DNA of 64,000 nt from Neopestalotiopsis rosae (Eukaryota > Ascomycota > Sordariomycetes > Amphisphaeriales > Sporocadaceae), in the NCBI GenBank assembly GCA_023078685.1, contig JALGAS010000001.1, forward strand, positions 2,046,001 through 2,110,000, in the 5' to 3' direction. The stretch's first letter is position 1; each line of letters begins with the position of its first letter. The notes under the pieces are model-generated. The model made no database searches. It saw nothing but the letters and a program-made list of their open reading frames with translations, and was not told the DNA's origin. Positions 20,810-31,419 of the stretch are shown here, in pieces. The position numbers and the translations under genes were made by a program.

Positions 20810-20960
20810 AGCAGCCACTCCGCCTCCGATAGTCCAGAACAGACATCCTTCCGAGACACGATGATAGAATACAGTACTGTAGAACATGATTACATTTCAC
20901 AATGGCACAATCTCTGCGGAAGGACTCAGTTCATATTTCGTGTACATTTATTTCTGATCA
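20810..20960 (+). repeat. R2-associated repeat block upstream of the HMG gene
   Basis: CACTCCGCCTC, AGTCCAGAACAGA, CATCCTTCCGA, GAACATGAT and GTGGCACAATCTC-like strings appear in the same order at 21645-21740. The two blocks are direct repeats about 830 bp apart, and this one probably contributes part of the HMG gene's upstream region. Confidence 0.65.
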
Positions 20961-21214
20961 CCTGGTAAGGATATCGTTTCGAGTTCCTAAGACGAAGGCG
21001 ATGCCATCAATTGCAATACCTACAATGTTGGTTTCTGTATCCGTGACTGGGAATTTCTCGATACCAACTAGATTGCCGAATCAAACAACAATTCCATACA
21101 GTACTGTCTATGACTGAAAGCACTGTAGTGCAACGGAAAAACGGAACCAGAATTGCGTGTAGTTGCGCTGAAGGCCAGTTAAGTGACTTCCAGCGTGCAT
21201 GATTCATTTTGTGC

Positions 21215-21740
21215 GGTAAATACATTTGTTCTGCTTCATTCGAAAAAGCATGTGACATCAATGGATCTTCTTGAGCCAATGCTAGATCTGTCGTCGAAGC
21301 GCGGGATCCGTGCATCATCGTCGCTTGTGTTACTTTCTCGTTGCGATGGCCATGTTCCGGCAGTTTGGTACACTAAACCACGAAAGTCAGGCAAGCTCCA
21401 CAACATTCATACAATTCCGAAAGAGAACCCTTGTTGTCCGAAGCACAGAAGGGTATCAGCACACAACAGTATCCAAGGCACAGAAGAGTATCCAAGGTAT
21501 ACAAGAGTATCCCATTACAGAACAGTGTTCCACTACAGAACAGTATCCCGTCACAGAACAGTATTTCAGAAGAGTATCCCAGAAGAATATCCCAGCACAG
21601 AAGTTATCCCAACACAGTAGAGTATCTCGTCAACAACTAACTTACTCCGCCTCTAGCAGTCTAGAACGGATATCCTTCCGAAATTCGACGATTGAATAGA
21701 ACATGATGATTTCAGAGTGGCACAATCTCGACATAGTATT
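21215..21740 (+). repeat. Repeat R2, long copy with minisatellite-like tail
   Basis: The head (TTCTGCTTCATTCGAAAAAG, GTGACATCAATGG) matches 28235-28270 and 31670-31700. The body (TTGCGATGGCCATGTTCCG, ACACTAAACCACGAAAGTCAG, CAAGCTCCACAACATTCATA, ACAATTCCGAAAGAGAACCC) matches the copies at 11.6, 28.3 and 31.8 kb. From about 21435 to 21625 it runs into imperfect units of about 17 bp, consensus CACAGAAGAGTATCCCA. No coding capacity seen. Confidence 0.8.
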
Positions 21741-21811
21741 CTGTCCTGTTTATCTGGGCTACTCTTCTGTGGTGGGACACTATTCTGTGTCTCTTCTCTA
21801 ATGAATTTGTC

Positions 21812-21935
21812 GATGCTCCATAATTGAACAAACTAGGAACTCGGACTTATGACCCACAGCCCCGCTGCTAGCTGGTGACATCCATTTCCTGCCGTTGCTG
21901 ATACGCTTTGGTAAGGCAATCGGGGGAGGACAAGA
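21812..21935 (-). repeat. Repeat R5, copy 1, containing a GMC-oxidoreductase scrap
   Basis: TCCATAATTGAACAAACTAG, ACTCGGACTTATGACCCACA, GCTGCTAGCTG, ACATCCATTTCC and GATACGCTTTGGTAAGGCAA match 44720-44905 almost base for base. This copy lacks about 71 bp present at 44.8 kb, the part that encodes the recognisable GMC C-terminal motif. Confidence 0.75.
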
Positions 21936-22206
21936 CAATAGAAACAGAAAGAAACCTCAGACTCCTTACTAGAGAAGTATGTGCAGACCGCCAAAGTGTC
22001 ACATTGATGATTTTAGGCAAATCTCGCGACTAAGTCCATGTAGCAATTATAGTACAGGGCCAGACTGCACACTGTACAGTCAGTCGATTGTACTTTCGGT
22101 ATCCCATAACGAGCGATATATACTCAACTTGAGACAAGCGATACTTCACCACGCTATTTGCGAACGGCACATACATAGATCGATGATCACCACATATCCC
22201 GTATTC

Positions 22207-22698
22207 TCAAAGAGAATCTACACCATTGATCAAGAGCACTCCAGGAGGTACCCAAGACTTCAATGCCTTTACGTCGCTTTCCCTTACTGTTCCACCCTTC
22301 AATTCAAACCGTTCCAATCTCCCTATAGCTCTCCATAGAGCAGAATTCTCTTCGATTTGATCTATCACCTCTCGATTGAAGACTGGCTCGTTGTCAGATC
22401 GGGTCCATGATAGACGTTTGACCGTTTTTGGAATCCAATCAATCAGTTCAGCTCGATAAGTGCCACAGCAGTCGATGATGCAACTCTCCGGTTTATAGCG
22501 TATAAGGCCCTCGATAGCCAATGCCTTAACTTGGGATGAAGATCCCAAGCTAGAATGAAGGTTGATGACCAATTCCGAGCGAATATAACTGCAGACGGAA
22601 GATGTTTGAGCCTGTGCAAATCATCAGTTATATCCCCGGTCGTGTAGGACGAAAGTACGGGAGGTGAAGTATACTTGGAGTGAATCGCAAGCATCCAT
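22207..22698 (-). CDS. Hypothetical protein, two exons, 142 aa
   Basis: Exon 1 (22675-22698) encodes MDACDSLQ. A 63-nt intron (GTATAC...TTGCACAG with an AACTGATG branch-like site) leads to exon 2 (22207-22611), starting AQTSSVCSYIRSELVINL. The rest reads like a folded soluble protein: KALAIEGLIRYKPESCIIDC, ELIDWIPKTVKRLSW, NREVIDQIEENSALWRAIG, ending GVLLINGVDSL. The alternating Leu-rich strands hint at leucine-rich or F-box-type proteins, but I see no clear F-box. The family is not recognised. The intron joins the frames exactly, which supports a real gene. Confidence 0.5.
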
Positions 22699-23430
22699 TA
22701 TAGTCTTGGCGGTCCTCTAGTGTGACGCTAATTTCAAGTCTGGTATTGGAACAAAGGATCGTTAATCTATTCAAAGAAACACAAGGTTGTTATGTATAAG
22801 CAGTCTGAACTTTGAAGAAAGCGATCTTGACCCTACTTCAGGATCACAATGATAGAGTGAGAAATCAGGTCGTATAAATAATAGTTTCGCATGTAACCCC
22901 GCCCAAAGGATCCCACCAATGTGGGTTCTAACTCCGAGTCCGCTGCACGTGAATGAATTCGGACTAGCTTCACAAGAATGCTCCACAAGATTGCTCCTGA
23001 AGGCTCCACGCGGGTGCTCCATAAACACTCAGTGCCCCAGTCCGAATCTGATTCATGATAAATTTAGCAGAATGCTTTCTTCATGGAGCTGCTCTCATCG
23101 ACCCGCATGCAGCTTCATCCCCCGCTTGTCCAAAGTCCACAATGTTCAGCCTCTAGTGATCAAGTATTTTCTTTTCGTACTCTGGCTACAAACACCTCGT
23201 TTTAATCTGTAAGTCTCGTGTCTGGCCAAATCACAGCTTCTGCTGAAGACTCCGGTACAGAACTGACATACCTGTCTGAATTTTAGTACGAATACACTAC
23301 ATACTGTTTGACACGTTTTTCCACTCACGATCAACGATGTTTGGAAGGTTCCATTTTGAATCACATTGGCTCCTAGCCCGGGACGGTGCGATGACTGGTT
23401 GCTGACGACTTCGTGAGACTTGCTGAAGCT
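22699..23430. other. Intergenic with an R4/R3-type terminal motif
   Basis: AATGTGGGTTCTAACTCCGA at 22916-22935 is the forward form of the terminal motif described at 24.2, 27.3, 29.1 and 33.5 kb. Otherwise only short frames. Confidence 0.4.
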
Positions 23431-23832
23431 TTATTCGTCAGGTTTGACTATGTCTATTCCACTATCATGGTCCGTTGTGTTCATTTCTCCCTGTCCTACT
23501 GGGCCGGGCGCAATATTTATGCTGTCTTTGTCACGCTTGGTACTGTCAGTAGAGTCCGGGTTGCTGATTGGGCTGTCGATATTGTCATTGTAATTTGGAA
23601 CGTCTCCAAAGCTCCCTGACGGACCGTCGCCGAGATCATTGGCACGCGGATAAGGAACATTGTCACCACTAAAAACGAAGTTGTCTGAGTTGTAAGGAGC
23701 CGTGACGCGATTCTGATACCCGACATTGGGGTCGTGCAGGAACGTGATGGCGACTCGATCTCGATGGATTCCATCAAACGAAAGAAATGCAATATAAGTG
23801 CTTGACGTGTGTAGTTTCTGAGGCGCAGCCAT
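23431..23832 (-). CDS. Hypothetical acidic protein, 133 aa
   Basis: The frame from the second ATG (MAAPQKLHTSSTYIAFLSF) is preferred over one 26 codons upstream, because the upstream extension looks non-coding. The N-terminal half may fold (SFDGIHRDRVAITFLHDPNVGYQN). The rest is Asp/Asn/Ser/Gly/Pro-rich and disordered (GPSGSFGDVPNYNDNIDSP, KRDKDSINIAPGPVG), ending DIVKPDE. No family is recognised. It could be a secreted or cytosolic orphan. There is no signal peptide on the chosen start. Confidence 0.45.
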   Translation of the reverse strand: MAAPQKLHTSSTYIAFLSFDGIHRDRVAITFLHDPNVGYQNRVTAPYNSDNFVFSGDNVPYPRANDLGDGPSGSFGDVPNYNDNIDSPISNPDSTDSTKRDKDSINIAPGPVGQGEMNTTDHDSGIDIVKPDE

Positions 23833-24969
23833 TCTGATCCGTAATTTCTCTGAGGAGGGGATTAGGAAAAAGTGAATAACTGGGTGAGGTGGTTCAAAAA
23901 ACCATAGCACCGGGACAAGATTATTTATTTATGCAATACTGGCGCGTCATTTCTATTTCCTGATTGCGGAAAAGAGTATGCTGTCCGCCAGGGTGATTTG
24001 ATAGATCCGTCTGTCACTAGAATCTATAATACCACCCGCCTTTAATGATTTATCGTAGTATCTGCCCGACTGCCGTGATTGTCCCCGGAACTATAATTCT
24101 CCAGTGGCGCGATAGTCCCTGAGATCGGAACTTGTTAGCTGGGGTATTGAGCAACAAATGACCGACTAGAATGAGAAAATTGGTCTTATCTCCTTGCCCG
24201 TTATGTACCGAGCTTGGAGACTGTAGACTTCGAGGTCTACACCCGGAGCGCCGGAGCTTAGGCCCACATTTCACCGGGTCCCGGGGTTTAGGTCCACAAC
24301 TTAAGTTCTTCATATACAGGCAAGGTCCACTTTACAGGTTCCAGAGTGCACTCCTTCTTGCAGTGCGCAGCTACATATTGAGAAATTTTGCCACAGCTTG
24401 CACAGTTGGAAAAGGCAATTGAATAGTGCCGGCACTGTATATGCTTCTTAGGAAAAGGAGCAACGGAACAGAGACCTGCCTGATAAATGTGGATCTTATA
24501 ACCGCATCCCGCTGTACCACTTTCCATTAACTAAAGTTCTAGTCTACCAGCCTGCCGACCCTGAGACATATGGTATTGTTCATGGCTAACTATCATCAGA
24601 AGTATGCCCAAACCCCATCCATATTACAGAAAGCGCTTACATGAGGACGGCAAAGGGCATGGTAGATCATTGCCCCTAGAATTTTCTTTTCCTTTCACCA
24701 TATCCGAAGCCATACCGCTATCCGTGCCCGATGGTTCTAGGTCATATAGGGTGAGATGCATCAGTTCTGGATTGAAATGTCCTAATTCAGTTCTAAACTC
24801 TAAACTCAAACGTATGCACACTATTTGACTTGATAAATAACCTGTCTCTTCCTCGTATGCTACAGTGACTCTTGACAAAACAATATACGATCACGCCAAA
24901 CCAAACCGTAAACCCAACTAGTACCTAATATTCTCCCTGGGCACGTCTTCACTCGTGAACCCTATTGCG
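23833..24969. other. Intergenic with repeat R4
   Basis: Apart from R4 (24174-24382), a block at about 24760-24815 (TCTGGATTGAAATGTCCTAA) resembles 35170-35215 (TCCGGATTGAAACATCCTGA). No gene is seen. Confidence 0.4.
24174..24382 (+). repeat. Dispersed repeat R4, copy 1 (partner at 33420-33610)
   Basis: AGGTCTACACCCGGAGCGCC, GGAGCTTAGGCCCACA, CACCGGGTCCCGGGGTTTAG, GTCCACAACTTAAGTTCTTC and GGTCCACTTTACAGG occur in both copies in the same order. About 15 percent of positions differ, mostly transitions. It carries the shared CCGGAGCTAAGG-type motif. Confidence 0.85.
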
Positions 24970-26912
24970 TCAGACCTCGAGATCCACAGCCTTGGAGGAT
25001 TCGCAACCACTGCCATTTGATCCCTGAGCGGAGACGTAGTGCCCGAAAGCACTTTTTAAGCTTATGAAACTAGAAGAAGCCAAGCATAGAGCACCGGCGG
25101 CAATATTGATATAGAAGCATCGTCGAATTGTCCTCATGATGGCCTCCAGCACGCCTGCATATAACTCCGGATGCTTCATCAAGGGAGCCGAGTTTTCTCC
25201 GGCAAGCAGCTTGAGCAGATCTTGAGCGGATATATCTTCAGGGAACATCAGAGACTGAAGAAGCTGGACTCCAACATTGTAGTATACGGCGCCGGCTATG
25301 GCTACACCAATAGCAATACCACTTGTCTGTGCCACTTTATGAAGAGCGATGATATCTCTTTGCTGGTCACGAGAAATTTGACTGTCCATAGATTCCAGAA
25401 ACTTCGAGGACATGGTGAGTGTGCTTTGCCACATCAGCCCAACCCCAGCACCAATGATGGCTTCGTATCCCATGACAGAGTGGATCGAAGCATCAACTGT
25501 GATTCTCTGCTGAAGACTCGCGCCAATCGTCAGGAGAGCTGCTCCGATGACGACAAGCAGACGTTGGCAAGACATTGCCTTGACGAGATAGCTGGATGCT
25601 GGCATCGCCATGACGAAGGCTCCGGCGAATGGCAGCAAGTGCTTTGCAGCGTCGAAGGCGTTATCTCGGTGTACAAGAGTGAAGTAAATTGGCGTATAGT
25701 ACAAAGTGGTTCCGCATACGATCGAAGCAAGAAAAACACACAATTCCGAAAAGAATACTCCAGAGTGGCGGGCGACAATAATTGGAATTGCCGTGTCCTG
25801 TCGTTCTCCTCGACGAATCCTCGTGAGTTGCAGAAGCGTGTAGGCGGTTAAGATTCCGGCCACGAGATCAAGTAGGATCCACACCACGATTGTGGGAGCA
25901 GACGTCCAAGCCCATACAGGACCCGAGAACGTGCAACCTAGCCCAAAAAGGATGAAAAAGGTCATCCATGAGACAATCCCAATCCACTCCGATCTCTTGG
26001 AAGCTTCGTCTCGACTGTCATGTTTACTTATTGAATCGGTTTTACTTTCTCTTCGCTGCTTGCGTGTCAGTAGTGACGCGTGACCGTGGATTATATACTA
26101 ACCTGTTTCTCGGCTGTCGGTTCATCCGACGGCAGCGAATGACTCTCGTAGCCCATGAGGAGCAGTACTGCGGCAATCATGAGCACTGGGATGACGATGA
26201 AAAAAGCCTAGAATGAGTCAGCCATTTGGATATATGATTTGCTTCATGCGTTGTATACCCAGCGCCAGGCCGCGTGTTTGGCCTCAGCAAAGGCCCCACT
26301 GACCAACGGGCCCACGAACAGGCCCAATGGGAAGAAAATGCCAATGAATCCCTGAACCTTGGTGAACTCGCTACGAGGGACCATTTGTACGTTTTCGAAG
26401 AGGGCGCTTTGACTTATTAGCGTTTGGTACCTAAGCATTAGAAGCCTTACATTTGATCAAAGATCACGGAGCCTATAGCCAGAATAACTCGGCCGAATAT
26501 GATTGTCTCCATATTTGTGGCGAAACCTACGAATAGGGAACCAAGGATGCTGAACATTGCTCCAACAATGCCGAGCGTTTTCGGTTTGCAGACACTCGAA
26601 AGCTTCCTGACCACTGGGACAAATGCCACACCAGCCAGAGCATAGACTAGGTTCAGCCAAGGCAGCATCTGTATCTTGCCAAAAGCATTGAAGATAGGGA
26701 CTTGGATGTTGGCAATGTTACTGGTATTATAGCCTGGCGGGATTTCTCAGTCATTGATCATACCAAGGTGTAAGATGCAGTTCATCGTCGGGAAAGGGAA
26801 GAAGAGTAGGAAGCGAGGTGTAAAGAATGAATTGTGTCTTACCGTCGATCAAGGAAAACAACGCATTGCCACAAAAAAGCAATGGCCCGACTTTTCTGAT
26901 TGATTGGGACAT
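24970..26912 (-). CDS. Major facilitator superfamily transporter, five exons, 565 aa
   Basis: Exons 26843-26912, 26451-26733, 26259-26412, 26103-26207 and 24970-26055 join in frame. The second intron, 38 nt, is unusually short. The protein starts MSQSIRKVGPLLFCGNALFS. It shows the N-half pattern of fungal drug/toxin efflux MFS proteins (YNTSNIANIQVPIFNAFGKI, LGIVGAMFSILGSLFVGFAT, FGRVILAIGS), then KVQGFIGIFFPLGLFVGPLVSGAFAE with the AWRW motif. After a central basic loop (RRESKTDSISKHDSRDEASK) come the C-terminal helices, including HRDNAFDAAKHLLPFAG and MGYEAIIGAGVGLMWQSTL. Length and hydrophobic segments fit a 14-helix DHA2/TRI12-like plasma-membrane exporter. The substrate cannot be told. 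No biosynthetic cluster genes adjoin it. Confidence 0.9.
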
Positions 26913-27189
26913 GTTGCCGGAAATGATGTTTCAACTGGCTGTGCTGATTTGAAAATCAGAATGCACAGTTTTTGTGTTTCAAGGGACTGTCACTTATATA
27001 CACTTCTAGGTGTTATCGATTGACAACCCATAAGCAAGCGATTAGGCATCCATGCAAACATTCAAAGAAAGTGCACTAGTTATGGTCTCGACAGACAAGG
27101 TTTGTTTTGCAACCTTAATTGAGAGCGTCTGACTCAAAGAAGGCGAATCAAAGCTCATCAATTGCTCTGTGCTTGAGCAAACATTCTGA
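26913..27189. promoter_or_regulatory. Upstream region of the MFS gene
   Basis: AT-rich non-coding sequence before the minus-strand ATG. TATATACACTTC at 26995-27006 (TGTATATAAG on the coding strand) lies about 85 bp upstream and could be a TATA element. Confidence 0.4.
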
Positions 27190-27440
27190 TGATCACAATG
27201 ACGCCAGCACAGCGGAATGCGGTCATAAGACCCGTATCGGACAGATCAAACCCCTGTTGCTATTGCCACTCTTGCCGGATCACAGGGAGAGGCACTATGG
27301 ACTCCACGGACTACGTCCGGGAAACCGGAGCTAAGGCCCACAATATCTACGGCTTGCGGACGTATGATCCACCCGCCAAGCAAACATGGCACGGGCAAGT
27401 CGAATAATTGACCAATCGAGTCAGATTGACAAGACGCATC
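27190..27440 (-). repeat. Dispersed repeat R3, copy 2
   Basis: Matches 2890-3070: AGCGGAATGCGGTCAT, CCGGAGCTAAGGCCCACAAT (27313-27332), GATCCACCCGCCAAGCAAAC, ATGGCACGGGCAAGTCGAAT and ATTGACCAATCGA. Differences are mostly C/T and G/A. Confidence 0.75.
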
Positions 27441-29120
27441 GATGTACTGTGCAGTAGCTCTTGGTTGTCAGTACCTGTGGGTAGGTAGGTAGCCGTAGAA
27501 GCCGGCTCCATAGTGTTTCCCCTCCTGACCACCAACACATGTTTGTTCTTCTTCCGTACCCTTGAATAAGGACAAACACGCAGCTGCGACTGAATTCCAA
27601 CCTAGTTCTACACCCGAGCCCGGCAGAGCGTTAAGCTCCACAAAAGAGAGCGAACATTTGCAGCTCCATGTCCCGATCCTTTGTCGAGTGGTCGGTATGC
27701 CTTTGGGCCATGCAATAGACGCCCGTACTGCAGTCCGATCCAGAAGTGCAAGCGAGCGCGCACGCTTGACAGGACACGGAAATGACTTGAGACATTTTTG
27801 CATGCCGGCTTTGGACTTTGCCCCCACATGCACTAGACCCAGACAGCCATGGTCGCAAACATGTTGGTGCTTTTGTCTACCTTTGTCTGCCTTTTTCTCC
27901 ACACCTAGTGCAAGTCCATCTGTCAGCGAGGAGACTTTTCCAGGCGTTGGCAACGACCAAGAACTAACCTGTCCATCGCCTGGTCCAGGTGAAATAAATC
28001 ATGACTCGTGTGATTCAATAACGACATCGTATTTGTTTGCCGGTAATGCATCGGCTACGTTAATGACACGCGGATCCAAAAAGCTACCGGCAAGGTCCGA
28101 CGTTGCAATTCCAGAATACATCTTGTATCGTGATGGCAGCTGTACACCTGCAAGTTGTCTAATCGATATTGATATTATGCTCTTGCACAGCGCTTTTATC
28201 GTACATCGTCGGTGTATGTCGTAGAGGAATTCGTTCTGCTTCGTTCTCGAGAGAATGTGACATGAGTAAAGGTTCTTCCGTCAATACTGGGGATGTACTG
28301 CAAGCACAGATCCGTCCACTGTTCTCGCATGTGCTGCTTTCTTGTTGCGATAGTTCATGTCCCGACAGTCTGGTACACTAAAGACAGGAATGTCAGGGGA
28401 GCTCCATGAAATTTATACAATTCCGGAAGAGAACCCTAGTAGTCTTACATCCTTGCAGCTGCTAGCAACTTGAGCCAAGTTCCAATACAGCATGCCGTCC
28501 CCACTATGGTTGAATTTTAGAGTTTGGCTTGCGTAGTCCAGTGCCACCTGGGGTCTGCTGAAGTGGATCAGCACTGTCGTCCCGAAGCTCAATGTTGGGA
28601 TGGGAATACAGTAGGTAGAAATCGTTAGCCATTGACCGTCTCGAGGTCTGTTCAAGCCCATGCACACGCTCACGTGAAGTACGCTTCATACATGGTAACA
28701 GTTCCGTTCTTGCCGACATGATCAGCAATTGCCCGAGATATTTACAGTATCCCTGGAACTCACATAATTGAATCCCAAACACAATGTGAAGCAAGACAAT
28801 TCGTGGCTGCTATGTGCTCTGCTCAACACACACACACAACTGTTTTCATCACCCTACTCGGACTCTGCCATTTTCTGAAAGTACCCTGGCACGATACATA
28901 TTTTCATGCGCAATCTATCTGATGAGACCCCGACGTGGCAATCAGACCCACGATGGAAATTGTAGTTTCCCTCGATTTGACCTACTTCAAAGTTCAGTTT
29001 GTCTGAAAAAGCTCGAAAGCCGGCTCTGGTTTTAGGGAAACTGAGTTAGAGCTACTATTCCGGGTTGACGGAAGCCCGCAGTCCAAGCTTATGTGGGTCC
29101 TAACTCCGGCATCCGGGTGC
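27313..29120. mobile_element. Candidate non-autonomous element bounded by inverted CCGGAGCTAAGG-type ends
   Basis: The left end reads CCGGAGCTAAGGCCCACAAT (27313-27332). Near 29092-29112 the right side reads TATGTGGGTCCTAACTCCGG, its imperfect inverse, followed by CATCCGGGTGCGGAG. About 1.8 kb lies between, including a GC-rich segment (27600-27960) and an R2 copy (28000-28440). Overlapping frames of 161-220 aa on both strands between 27468 and 28224 have no recognisable family. The ends may instead belong to two different fragments, and no target-site duplication was found. Confidence 0.3.
28000..28440 (+). repeat. Repeat R2 copy
   Basis: Begins with the ATGACTCGTGTGATTC / GACATCGTATTTGTTTGCCG block, which matches 31425-31470 (GACGATATCGTGTATGTTGC), continues TAATGCATCGGCT, and ends with the TGTCCCGACAGTCTGGTACA body. 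The minisatellite tail is truncated at about 28440. Confidence 0.75.
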
Positions 29121-29734
29121 GGAGCTCAAAACGGACGCTGTCAGCGGAGTGACGAAAGTAGAAGGATTTGTCTGGACAATTTGCAGTACGATATGTAAGA
29201 GTGTTTCGAAGGGGTTTTGAACTGTTACTGCAGCTCGGGCTCGATCAAAGCAGCAGGATAGTATCGAGATACATTCCCATAAATGTGATGAGATCAATTC
29301 TAGCTTCGTTGCATCGACAAAACCAGCTCCAGTGCATGTTACTTCTATGTGCATTCTTTACGTATCTACTTTTTCTACTTTTGAACTCCAACTGGATTTG
29401 ACATGGGGAGATCGATGATGACCCACCGTATCTCTTCTACTGTATGTATTCATTGCAACCTGTCGAGTTTTCCAATATTTAATCAGCGTTCAAAAAAATA
29501 TAGCAAACCGCAAATAATCAACTCAACGCTCTATACTCGTCAATTGACAAATGACCTATTAGTTTGCTCTTACGAGAGAAATTGTTCTCTATCTCGAAGT
29601 AACTCGCACCACGTGGAGTAGGGGCTTCATCACGACTGTACGTATCCTTAGCAGCAGTTGTTGCTCGATATGCTATCGATGTGTTGAACTGGCTAACCGG
29701 TGGACATACTTTAACAGGCTCGATTAGAGACAAG
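28441..29734. other. Intergenic, repeat debris then promoter of the forkhead gene
   Basis: A minus-strand frame of 96 aa (28504-28794) and a plus-strand frame of 72 aa have no family resemblance. A short (CA) run lies at 28826-28837. The interval 29122-29734 has no repeat match and probably contains the forkhead gene's upstream region. Confidence 0.35.
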
Positions 29735-31013
29735 ATGCAACGCACATACACGACACAATCACTAAGACCTACGAGTGACTACTCCGTCTTCGATAAAGCC
29801 TTCCTGCCCTCACATATCACCAAGCCCGCCGGGCTCTCCTTCGGGCAATACTTCCACTATCCTCCTGCGACCATTACCGCAGTCTCTCAGTATCGGCCTT
29901 CATACACCAACTCTTCACACTCCTCATCCCAGAACACGTGGAGCACTACACAATGTCCGGGCAATTGTGACTTCTTCGAGTATGCCAGCGGCTCTTCATC
30001 GACAAATATAAACCTCGGGTTTCATACTATCGGCAATCTGCCCCCATTATACCAAAGTCCAAGTCCTGAGCATTGGTCACCAGCTGTATCACAGCAGTAC
30101 TTGTACCAAGAGGCAATATGGAGGAAGCCGGACCTCACTCATCTCAATCATCTACATGTGGAAAACCTCATGTCTTTGGACGAGACTCTCGATCAACAAA
30201 TTGACGCTCCAATTATTACGATGAAAGGCTGCTCCTACAGTACTATAGAGCCCAAGTCGATGTCGCTTGAGGTTCCGCCCACGACGCCAGAGCTCATTAA
30301 TTCGGTGGTACTGGATCGCAGCTTGTCCCCTGTATCCGATGAGCCGTACGGTAGCTGCTCAGATGTTGGCAAGGTCCCACGATCACCACACCCAGGCAAA
30401 CGAGAAGATGACACCGGTCTAGGCGCAGGCGAAGCCAAGAGAGCTGACGGACCATGCGCACAGCTTATCTACCAGGCTCTAATGAGTCGAGAGGATCATG
30501 CTATGACAGTGCAGGAGATATACCAGTGGTTTCGAGAAAACACGGTCAAAACTGATCCAAAGCAAAAGGGCTGGCAGAATACGGTCCGGCATAACCTGAG
30601 TATGAATCAAGTACGTGAGCTCCGATATGGATGGATCCTTGGTCCCGATAGGAATTCTTATTACGGGAGAGAAAGCTATGCTGACAGCAAGAAAGGCTTT
30701 CATTAAACGTGAAACGGGAGATGCGACACATAGTGGTCCCATGACTGATGTCGAAACACAAAAGCTGCCAGCCGAATGGGTTTTGGCAGACTGGGCAGTG
30801 AGAGATGGCGTCCGAAGCACTTCTCGATACCGGCCAAAAAAAGGTTCTGACCAAAACCCTAAAGATTCGCGTCGTTGCACTCGGGTTCGTTGGCCCGCAG
30901 CAAGATGGATATCCAGTCCTAGAAGAGGCTTAACAGCCAGCAGAGCCAGGACAGGGGGTAGGGAGAAAACGCACAGGATCCCCCTCCCTTCAATCATCGA
31001 TGGTTCTTGGTAA
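29735..31013 (+). CDS. Forkhead-domain transcription factor, two exons, 397 aa
   Basis: Exon 1 (29735-30610) and exon 2 (30696-31013) flank an 85-nt intron (GTACGT...GAAAG, branch TATGCTGACAG) placed inside the DNA-binding domain. The product starts MQRTYTTQSLRPTSDYSVF. The first 240 residues are Ser/Pro/Thr/Tyr-rich and probably disordered. The winged-helix domain covers about 242-335: AQLIYQALMSREDHAMTVQEI, YQWFRENTVKTDPKQKGWQ, NTVRHNLSMNQAFIKRE, and WVLADWAVRDGVRSTSRYRP. The recognition helix NTVRHNLSMNQAF is intact. The basic tail (SRRCTRVRWPAARW, TASRARTGGREK) may add DNA contacts or nuclear targeting. Fungal relatives of this short type are mostly uncharacterised. It sits alone between two R2 copies. 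Acceptor choice fits the family best at 30695; other AG sites break the frame. Confidence 0.88.
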
Positions 31014-31419
31014 TGTCTTTATTTTCGCATCACTGCTCGGTGTTTGGGAACGAGTACCTCTCGCCAGACATATCACCTTCTAAACAAGCGTATTTCTGTT
31101 TTTCTTTGTCGCTATCTGCCAGCTTTGATATAAGTCTCATGTTTGACATTGTATTCTATACTAAAAGGCAGTTGATTCAGCTGAATATCTTGTCATGATG
31201 TACAGTAGATGAATTTAAAACATTAAGCTTAATACAGCAAGTATATAGTTAGTCCACGTTTAACATTAAAACAGTCTACCTCAAGAAAGCGAGGCATTGA
31301 GAAAATTGCATTTGCCTACATAACGGGCCAACAAAGAGACATTTCGCATAGATGAGACCCTTTCAGGCATTTGCAACGATCATATACCAATCTGTCTGTC
31401 TCCTAGTCTTGATGATATG
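31014..31419. other. No supported gene
   Basis: 3' flank of the forkhead gene; AT-rich, with only chance frames. Confidence 0.45.

Noticed and set aside
20468..20887. 139-aa frame starting MFYSTVFYHRVSEGC upstream of the HMG gene
   Set aside because: Its first 52 codons are repeat DNA and its end reads through an intron with perfect GT, CTAATG and TAG signals; only the part from MDQHHV is exon.
27468..28224. Overlapping long frames on both strands (161 and 220 aa)
   Set aside because: They lie in a GC-rich repeat segment, overlap almost completely and resemble no family; part is a non-coding R2 copy.
24970..31013. Secondary-metabolite cluster suggested by an MFS exporter plus a transcription factor
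   Set aside because: No polyketide synthase, NRPS, terpene cyclase or tailoring enzyme lies nearby; the gap is repeat DNA.
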